Shown here: piece by piece, positions 57,301 through 64,000 of the stretch
Layout: each line of letters begins with the position of its first letter
Position numbering within the stretch: the stretch's first letter is position 1
NCBI RefSeq assembly: GCF_954871325.1
Contig: NC_088778.1
Span: forward strand, 10,983,882 to 11,047,881
Direction: 5' to 3'
DNA: 64,000 nt
DNA from: Gordionus sp. m RMFG-2023
Lineage: Eukaryota; Nematomorpha; Gordioida; Chordodea; Parachordodidae
Position numbers and translations under genes: made by a program
The notes under the pieces: model-generated
Database searches by the model: none
Seen by the model: the letters and a program-made list of their open reading frames with translations, nothing else
Told to the model about the DNA's origin: nothing

Positions 57301-60300
57301 TCCAGGAAGAAAATTGAAAGAAAAACGCGAAGAAAAAATAAATGATTCCACAAAAAAAGTTAATAAAATTTAAAAATTTATATTATTTTTTAAAAAAATA
57401 TTTTTATTTGTAAAAATTTTTATGACACCTAGAACCCTTGGACCCTCCACTTTTAAAAAGGGTCCGGGTTCGGGTTCAGCCAAAATACGAGGGTCCAGGA
57501 GAGTTCAGGCTTCGGGTTCACATCCCTGGTTTTAACTCATAGATGGGCTTCTCCTATCATATTATATTAAGTCAACTCTAGTTAAAGGTAATAAATTTAA
57601 AGAAACAAATAATAAATATCTCACTATTAAGAAGAATCAGAATTAGTGAAGAAAACCAAAATTTATTTTAATCATGATTTGTTTTTTTATATGTACACTT
57701 ATTTTATATAATAAATAGAGTTAAAAAATAATAATTTACCAAAAAGTTATAATATTGATTCAAAAGATCTTAAAGATTCTTTCAAAAAAGTTATGTCAAA
57801 CTAACTGGCGCACCTGATAATCAATCAGAGACGTTTAGTAAATTATTGTTGTAACCAGGGTTGCCAGATTCATTCAAACAAAAAGCGGGAGAATTTAACC
57901 ATAATTTAAGAATTTTTTTTTTATAACAAATAATATTTTTTTCCCTTTAAATGAATATATCTAATAAGCAACAATAAAATAAGGAAAGATCGTATATTAT
58001 TTTTTTTAAATATTAAATTAATAAAAATCATTATATATAGGGCTGTGCCGATCCACATACTTTTCATCGATCCGATCCCTTATTTTCCGATATTGCTTCA
58101 AAACCGATCCGATACCGATCCGATATTTTTACTGATTTTTAATCACCCCCGTTTGAACCAAATGTAATCAAGAAATCAATATTTTTTATGCAAAAAATCG
58201 AATTATGAATAATTTAATTTTTTTATTTCTACAATTAAGACTATAATAAAAAAATATATATTTAATAATATATCTATTTTATGTTGGAATTATAAAATTG
58301 TAATATTTAATATATAAAATTATAATATATTAGATTTTTTTAATAAATATGAGAGCCTCTAGATTTTCGGGAAATAAGCTTCTACGATATGGACTATCTA
58401 TATCTCCTGCCGTACTGAAGGCAGACTCAGATGATTCCGCAGATAACGCATTTTGCAAAATTATCTTTGTCTTTTGTAAAATATTTTCATAATTCAGATA
58501 CCATATTTAAAAAAATTCTTTTATTTAAAGGATAAATAAAAAAATTGGCATTATTTAAAAATATTTAAAATAAATAAAACTTTGGGTGTTCCTTTCTATT
58601 TTTATTAAAAAAATTTTTAAAATACTATAAATCTATTTTAAAAAAGAAATAAAATTTAAAAAATTATTTAGAAAATATTATAATAATGTAAAATAAATAT
58701 ACATAACATAATATGAAATAACAAAAAAAAAGAAAAGTAAAAAGATCGGATCGATTTTTACAGGTATCGGCCCGATCCGATATTTTCGGAAAACGCGAAA
58801 TATCGGCACCGATCCGATATTTAATATCGGCACAGCCCTAATTATATATATATATATTTTCAGAAGATTTTATATTATTAATTAAATTTTTATTTTTCGT
58901 CTTTACAAATATAATTGAAATTATGTTTCATTATTCGATTAAAAAGCTGATAAAGATAACCTATTACAATCTTTCTACCCTAAATTTTTCATTGCGCTCT
59001 GAATCAGAGTTTTAATATGATAACGAGTATGTAATATTAAATATTTTTTCAAAATTTGGCCCAAATTTGTAAATTCATAATATAAAATTATGATTGAATT
59101 TATTAGCTTCATTTTGAAATGATGCGGTTTTATCATGATCATCATATATTGTAAGATTTTGTCTTACAACCGAGCCATAAAAGTTATTGATAACTTGGGA
59201 TTTTAAAATTGTAACTAATATATTAACTTATGAAAACATCTCCAATGCAATTGAATTTTTGGATTGAAATTTTTTAACCACGTGTTTTAGGTTGTCCCTA
59301 TATTAATAATTAGACCTAAATAAGCCTCGGGCGATACATTTTCAAAATAATTTTAATATAAAATTGGGGTTTTTGGATAAAAAATAAGTTAACAGCTAAA
59401 TATTTTTTATTAAGTCTTTCGAGAGCCAGTAGTATGATAGCCATCTTGCTGGAACAATTCTTAGAAGTTCGGACCATTCAATATCTTGAATTTTTTTAAA
59501 ACAGATACCCTATTTGTGGATATGCTGAATTCGGCATAACATTTCATAGAAATGATTTCTATGTTTATTGATAATGAAGGAAGCCCTTTTCTTCCTGCAT
59601 TGGGAATTGTATGGCACAGGTAACCAATGGGGATAATATTTTCATTCCAAACTAATAATTCCGTCTTTAGACTTTGCCTTTTCCCGAAATTCGGACTTGG
59701 GTTATGGACACAAAAAGCTGTTACATTTGATAATGAACGGTTACAATTTGCAAAGCTCTGCACAAGCATAGAAGCAATATCCTTCCATTTCTCAAAACAG
59801 ATGAAATTTTTTTTAAATTTATACTTTACATCAGCGCAACATTATTGGAAATGTTTTAATATTTCCATTATTTGATCCATCAATTAAAGAGAAAATATAT
59901 GATTTACTTTCTAATCCTCTAAGATGTGTTTCTTAGTTTCAGGGTCTAGAATATTTTACACTATTTTTCAGAGTTTTGTTCTTCTACATTTTATGTTTTT
60001 GGTTATTTTTGAATCAGGAAAGAGTATAAGCAACAAATTTGTAGAGCAATCTGTAGACAAATAATGAGAATGTTTTGACCAGGGGCCCAAAATTTTGAGT
60101 AAAAATGAAGATCAAAAAAATTGAAGATCTTTGAGCATGCGTTTTTATAAAAAAATCTTCTTTTATTTTACTTTGATGTTTTTTTAAAAAAAGATAAAAA
60201 AATTTCTCAGATGTTTTTTTAATCACCTGGACAATTTTTTAAAATTAAAAAAAAACATCAAAGGGAATATCTCAAAGAAAGTTTTTTTTACAATAACATT

Positions 60301-62041
60301 TTTTATGTTGCTCAATAATCTTCTTTGAGCATTTTCAAATTTTTTTCAAAAGAGCAAGGATCCTTGAAGATAAGTGAAATCGGGAAATTACGTCATAAGC
60401 GGAAGATCTGGCATCCCTTGTTTTTTATATTAAATTTTTGTTGATGATAATATAAAAATAATTTTAATTTTAAATCAATTCGTGTAGGTGTCTATAAAAA
60501 AATCTTTTCCATTTTTAGCCTAGGTTAATCCGAGACAGACATGGTCTAGAAAGTTTGAAAATTAGTTTTTTTTTGTATTTTATTATTAAAATCTTATATA
60601 TTTAGTTTGTTATTGTTAAAATTTACATTAAAAAAGGATGTACTAGTTATATATATATTAGGGTATTGTTTCTTAGTATTACAAATATAAGATCAAATAA
60701 GATGAAAAAATTAAATGTTATTATTCAATTTTTAAACTTTAGAATATAGTGTTATTAAAAGGTCCAATTTGGTTCTATTTAAAAAACGGCTTGATCAAAA
60801 AATAATATTAGGTAAGCCTCGAGAATCGATAAGTAGAAGTCCAATCCTTTTGCCCCCTCTGAGCAAAATCTCCAGGCTTTCATAATATCATTTTAGCTAA
60901 AATCTTAATCTGGCCTTTTAAACTGGTAATTTAAGTTTAAATAATATTTAAAAAGTATTTGTATTAGAAATAATTAATGGCCATGCCAAAAAACAGGTGC
61001 CAACCTCTAATATGGATCTTATAAATATGCAAAATTTGAAATTTGCACTTATTTTTGTGCTTAAGATAGATATAAATGATTTTTCTCCACATTTAATTCA
61101 CTAAATAGAAACGTAGCCATTTCATTGTATTATACATAATAATAAAGTCCAATACACACTATATTGTCCATTCTAACTTGCATTTAAAGAAACTTTTTGA
61201 CAAACCAAATACCTTCATTTTTTATCAAACATAAAAAAAAATCTGTTCGGGCTGAGGTGGGCTTAAGATTTTTTAAAAATAATAAAAAAAATTTATTTTA
61301 ATAAATTCGGGTCGGGCGGACAAATAATTTTTTGAATCGGGCCTTCCGGACATATTAAAAAAAATTCGTTTGATATCAAGTTATGTCAGACAAATTGTTT
61401 GGACTGGGCATGTAAAATTTGACCCGATGCCGATTATTGTCCAATCTAATTTGTCTTCAAATAAATTTTTTATACAAACCAAACGCCTTCATTTTATATC
61501 AAACAGAATATAAAAATAATTTTATTTATGATAATAAAATAGGGGCAGTAGGCGCCACAAACATGAACGAACATAGTAGCAGATCCCATGCTATATTCAC
61601 TGTAACTATTGAATGCAGTAATTCAAGCAATCTTTTACCTAATGTTAATAATACAAACCCGGAAATTAGTCTCGATTCTCAATTGATCGCCTCATCAAAT
61701 CATGTCAGAATGGGTAAATTGCATTTGGTGGATCTCGCTGGTTCAGAAAGATTAGCAAAGAGCAAGGCGCACCTGTTTGGAGGAAATCAGAGACTTAAAG
61801 AGGCATCCAAAATCAATTTTTCTCTCTCTTGCCTAGGAAACGTTGTGTCAGCTCTGTTATCAAATGATGTAAATCGTAATTCTGCAAATAATTTTAACAG
61901 CTCTGGAGCTTCTATTCAACACGTTCCTTACAGAAATTCAAAATTAACTCACATACTCAAAGATAGTTTGGGCGGGAATGCTAAGACGGTCATGATAGCT
62001 AATATTGGTCCAGCTGACTATAATTACGAAGAAACATTGAG
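48357..62041 (+). CDS. Kinesin-2 (KIF3-like) motor domain, five exons, gene continues beyond
   Basis: Plus-end motor of the heterotrimeric kinesin-2 type, which drives intraflagellar transport in cilia. Exons: 48357-48452, 48492-48645, 48687-48822, 48865-49052, 61543-62041; introns 39, 41, 42 and 12490 nt. Motifs: [15 protein letters not shown] at the start, P-loop GQTGTGKT with following [24 protein letters not shown], switch [14 protein letters not shown], switch II DLAGSE, then [10 protein letters not shown] and [13 protein letters not shown]. Choosing GTTAAT...TTAAG as intron 1 gives an ungapped match ([13 protein letters not shown]) to KIF3A from memory. Oddities: extra residues after ECSN (SNLLPNVNN...), KAHLFGGNQ in place of the usual TGATGQ, and an Asn/Ser-rich insert before HVPYRNS. 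No stops. The donor at 62042 leads to an exon not found before 64000. KIF3A versus KIF3B cannot be settled. Confidence 0.9.
49102..52863. mobile_element. Long-inverted-repeat element with repeated CGCGTCCCCGGTCAAGATA modules; hosts an RTE LINE
   Basis: Left end GGGTGTGACTAAAATATGCG and right end CGCGTATTTTAGTCATGCCC are inverted, flanked by a perfect 8-bp duplication TTTATCTA (49094-49101, 52864-52871). Arms of at least 400 bp match in inverted orientation. Inside are repeated modules with 'gactaaactacgcgtccccg' plus 'gtcaagatacaattttttt' and 'cagattcatatttagctcat', in one orientation left of about 52000 and the other right of it. No transposase. The 8-bp duplication suggests hAT-type mobilisation. 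The LINE at 49504-51485 lies in its left arm. Confidence 0.85.
49504..51485 (+). mobile_element. RTE-clade LINE, 5'-truncated, with 17-bp target duplication
   Basis: Flanked by AAATGGATACAGAAAAT on both sides (49487-49503, 51486-51502). Plus-strand protein: [60 protein letters not shown], then RT motifs [73 protein letters not shown] and the C-terminal [10 protein letters not shown]...GRPKLQW. The endonuclease is missing (5' truncation). There is one in-frame stop (49837), one frameshift near 50335 and another near 50681-50708, where the FADD catalytic motif expected between PW.M and DIVILAES has been deleted. It is therefore inactive but well preserved. The 3' end is 'gctaaagagaaaaa'. Confidence 0.93.
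53371..53580. mobile_element. Palindromic MITE (TAGTGTTG family), diverged copy
   Basis: Starts TAGTGTTGGTAAAAAGCCTG and ends GTTTTTTAACAACACTA; flanking 8-mers ATGAAGGG (53363-53370) and GTGAAGGG (53581-53588) match at 7 of 8. Central 'aagcctggtgattttgctca' is shared with the other copies. Confidence 0.82.
53603..55345 (-). mobile_element. hAT transposon, CAGGGTTGCCA family, minus strand
   Basis: Termini CATGGTTGTCAGGTC and GACCTGGCAACCCTG with perfect 8-bp duplication AACAAGGA (53595-53602, 55346-55353). Minus-strand traces: [40 protein letters not shown] and [11 protein letters not shown] at 54343-54642, closely matching the hAT at 27188-30525. Only the middle of the transposase remains. 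Confidence 0.88.
55946..57528 (-). mobile_element. hAT transposon, CAGGGATGTGAACCC ends
   Basis: Termini CAGGGATGTGAACCC and GGGTTCACATCCCTG with perfect 8-bp duplication GTTTTAAC (55938-55945, 57529-57536). Subterminal GGGTCCGGGTTCGGGT motifs occur at both ends. A minus-strand trace, [20 protein letters not shown], at about 56590-56660 resembles the hAT 'A..LDPRYK.LL' block. Two internal tandem duplications lie at 56655-56838 (~92 bp) and 56919-57065 (~75 bp). Confidence 0.88.
56655..57065. repeat. Two adjacent two-copy tandem duplications
   Basis: First unit 'acaacactattttgcaaatt' to 'gactgtaaatttttctaaat' twice (56655-56838). Second unit 'gtgaatacattagt' to 'acatgctcctata' twice (56919-57065). 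Copies differ at few positions. Confidence 0.8.
57856..60420 (-). mobile_element. Candidate hAT, CAGGGTTGCCAGA-type ends, with nested element
   Basis: Left CAGGGTTGCCAGAT and right ATCTGGCATCCCTTG are imperfect inverted termini. Minus-strand trace at 59461-59769: [20 protein letters not shown] and [20 protein letters not shown], parallel to LIPIGCIYHILHNYCKKAMN and MKCFNKFSSSTKRVNELKEL in the hAT at 27188-30525, so a related family. No clear 8-bp duplication, so the right boundary is tentative. The element at 58038-58840 lies inside. Confidence 0.6.
58038..58840 (-). mobile_element. hAT deletion derivative, TAGGGCTGTGCCGAT ends
   Basis: Perfect termini TAGGGCTGTGCCGAT and ATCGGCACAGCCCTA with perfect 8-bp duplication ATTATATA (58030-58037, 58841-58848). 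Subterminal 'gatccgatatt' repeats at both ends. A minus-strand trace [20 protein letters not shown], followed by FPENLEAL, at 58350-58440 is the classic hAT C-terminal dimerisation motif (S..ERVFS.AG.....R..L.....E.L). The rest of the transposase is gone. Confidence 0.93.
60747..60935. mobile_element. Palindromic MITE, old copy
   Basis: Starts TAGTGTTATTAAAAGGTCC and keeps 'aagcctcgagaatcgataag', 'aaatctccaggctttcataa' and 'tagctaaaatcttaatctgg'. The right terminus is eroded. Confidence 0.55.
61166..61512 (+). repeat. Direct repeat ~75 bp, two copies 270 bp apart, with GC-rich block between
   Basis: 'ttgtccattctaacttgcat' to 'cttcattttttatcaaaca' (from about 61166) recurs as 'ttgtccaatctaatttgtct' to 'cttcattttatatcaaaca' (from about 61437). 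Between them is a block of 'gggtcgggcggac' and 'cgggccttccggac'. It may be a degenerate element end just before the kinesin exon 5 acceptor. Confidence 0.55.
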
Positions 62042-62724
62042 GTTTTTTAAAATGTTTTTTGATGATTTGAATATCTTATAACATTTGTAATTATACTAGC
62101 TGATAGCCCGTTAAGATAAATAATAAATTTTACTTTCATTTGACGATGGATGATCAGAATAGTCAAATGAGAAGAATAGATTATCCATATTCATTCTTCC
62201 AAGATTTCTATAAATTTTTTAAAAAAAGGCCATATATTATGAAAAATATAGAATAAAAAAATATGGTTTTGTGAGTTATGATATTAATCAATTCTTTTAA
62301 CAATTTTCCACATCCAGACACATTGGTTTTTGCCCTCCCACTTCGTATAAAATCTACATTCATCAGAATCATTTAAATGCTTTAAAACCTTCCTAAATAC
62401 TTAAAAAAAAGACCTGTCATCAAAGATTCAAATCAATTATGGAGGCAAACCTGATTATCTCACAAACACTGGTAGCAAAAATAATTGCTATGGGTCAATG
62501 TTCAGGGTCGGGTCTTAACTTATTAAGTATACGTATCAATTAGAATTTAATGTTAAGGGATAAGGCAAAATATTTGTTGACAAGCCAATCTGACTGGTGA
62601 TGTGTTTGTGTTTTTAAAAATTCTAGCACAAATATAAAAATTTTTTATTTACCACATTTTTTTAATCTCACGAAAAGTTTATTTTTTGAATCTCATAATA
62701 AATTATATTAAAAATTACACACAC
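62042..62724. other. Start of kinesin intron 5; no exon seen
   Basis: A GT donor follows the split Ser codon of ...YEETLS. No continuation 'TLRYANRAK' could be found up to position 64000. Sequence is AT-rich and otherwise featureless. Confidence 0.5.
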
Positions 62725-64000
62725 CAGAGGTGTATAAAAATATTACATCTCTACAATAATTATTGTTAGCTAGCCTAATTATGTTAGAGGAGAATGCTTC
62801 TGATGAAATTATGCTTGATGTTGAAGATAAGAAAATTTCCTCACAAAAGAGAGCAATCATATGGGATCAATATCAAATCCTTTAAGATGGTGAAAAGGCT
62901 GCTTGCAATCATTGCAATTATAAAATGTAAAGGCAAAACAACATCTCCTCTCATTATAATAGGTTTCATTCACACCTTAATAAAAAAATAATAAAATTGA
63001 CATTTTTTTAAAGTCTACACCAAATTCTTCAAAAAAAATTAATTTTAAGGATAATTTATTAAAATTATTTATAAATAATAATATATCTTTTAAAATTATT
63101 GATTCAAATGATTTTAAAATTTTTATAAGTGATCGTGATTGTTCTGTAAAATCAATATGCTCCAATACTCTTAAATTGCACATGTATAATACATTTGCAG
63201 AAAAAGAACAATTGGTTAAGGAAATAATATCTAAAAATAAAAGTCAGATTAATTTTTCATCTGACATTTGGACTAGCCCAACACAGGTTCCTTTTTTAGG
63301 GCTAACAGCCCATTTTATTGATGATAATTTTAAAATAAATAACATAATTTTGGATGTAAGTCCAATAAATGAAATACATTCAGGTGAAAATATATTTAAA
63401 GCCTTTGTCAAAATAATTAAAATTAATAATTTAGAGAATAAAATTTTTTATATAACTTTAGATAATTCAACTAATAATAAAACATTTATTGATACATTTT
63501 CTTTAAAATATCCATTAATAAAAATAGGGCACATCCGATGCTTTGCCCATGTTTAATTTAATATCCAAAGAAATTAAAAAAATTTTAGATCCTTCAATTT
63601 TAAAACTAAGAAACATTATTAGAATGATTCGTAATTCCCCTAAAAAATTAAATTTATTAAAAAATATATGTAATTCCCTACACCCTCCCCTAAATTTCTT
63701 AAAACCAAAATTGGATTGTGAAATAAGGTGGAATAGCACCTACCAAATGATTGAAAAGGGCTTATTGTTAAAGCCTGCTATAACAAAATTAGTTAATGAA
63801 TTAATAACTAATATTAAAATTCTTCAAGAAAAACAAATATCAGAGGTAAACTAAAATTTATAATTAGGTAATAATATAATACTTTGATAACATATAGGAA
63901 GAATGGGAGGATCTTATAAAAATTAAAGCTATCCTATTGCCTTTATATGAAACTACAAATATGGTTTATGGGGAGAATTATCCTACTTATAATTTGGGTA
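62725..64000 (+). mobile_element. hAT transposon with BED zinc finger, continues past the window
   Basis: The left end is probably CAGAGGTGTATAAAAAT. From the ATG at 62781: SSQKRAIIWDQYQIL, then ACNHCNYKM and NNISSHYNRFHSHL, a BED-type finger (W, C..C, H....H). From about 63012: ISFKIIDSNDFKIFI, SDIWTSPTQVPFLGLTAHFI, SGENIFKAFVKI, ITLDNSTNNKTFI and IRCFAHV, the hAT RNase-H-like core with its Asp residues. Then LNLISKEIKKIL, a RWNSTYQMIEKG block, and after a GT-AG intron (about 63847-63898) EEWEDLIKIKAILLPLYETT. Disruptions: two in-frame TAA codons near 62882 and 62924, a frameshift near 63010 and a 1-nt shift at 63553. It is the best preserved hAT transposase here. It lies in kinesin intron 5. 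Confidence 0.85.

Larger units (their letters stand above)
49053..61542 (+). other. Giant kinesin intron 4 filled with transposons
   Basis: Donor GTATGT follows ...LMNLGNKI and acceptor ATAG precedes [13 protein letters not shown]. The phase-1 junction rebuilds the conserved '[18 protein letters not shown]' block, so both sides belong to one gene. The intron contains, in order, a long-inverted-repeat element with a LINE inside, a MITE, four hAT-type elements (one nested) and another MITE. Confidence 0.85.

Overview
The window is very AT-rich eukaryotic nuclear DNA, most likely from a small-intron animal or close relative. Spliceosomal introns of 34-51 nt occur in two genes. A kinesin-2 motor gene implies cilia. 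The mobile load is dominated by the hAT superfamily, with a FLYWCH/MULE gene, RTE-type and endonuclease-tailed LINEs and Ty3/Gypsy fossils. No rRNA, tRNA, operon or CRISPR array was seen. I cannot name the species.

Only two ordinary host genes are well supported. At the left edge (50-1134, +) are the last three exons of Acinus (ACIN1), recognised by its RNPS1-SAP18 binding motif followed by an Arg/Ser/Gly-rich tail. On the right (48357-62041, +, continuing beyond) is a kinesin-2 (KIF3-like) motor domain in five exons. Its first three introns are 39, 41 and 42 nt, but the fourth is about 12.5 kb and is packed with nested transposons. A third locus (41334-44468, +) is a FLYWCH-zinc-finger/MULE-transposase gene. 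Its middle contains tandemly amplified exon-intron pairs that have mostly kept the reading frame through small indels.

Most of the rest is transposon strata. 2.2-3.7 kb: LINE reverse transcriptase remnant. 3.7-7.7 kb: GCGAA repeats and a 3.6-kb foldback-like palindrome of ~117-bp repeats. 7.7-14.3 kb: hAT elements, a palindromic MITE and an inverted-repeat element. 15.56-19.76 kb: a Gypsy fossil with nearly identical LTRs. 21.5-23.6 kb: LINE endonuclease tail and a hAT piece. 25.46-31.56 kb: a second Gypsy fossil holding a hAT that itself holds a MITE. 32.8-35.8 kb: a third Gypsy fossil. 36.9-39.2 kb: FLYWCH remnants. 45.1-47.1 kb: three hAT/MITE copies. 49-61 kb: the kinesin intron, with an RTE LINE inside a long-inverted-repeat element, four further hATs and two MITEs. 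62.7 kb to the end: a BED-finger hAT transposase.

Many insertions keep exact target-site duplications (8 bp for hAT-like elements, 5 bp for Gypsy, 17 bp for the RTE LINE), so nesting order can be read directly. Gene-free stretches are listed as such.
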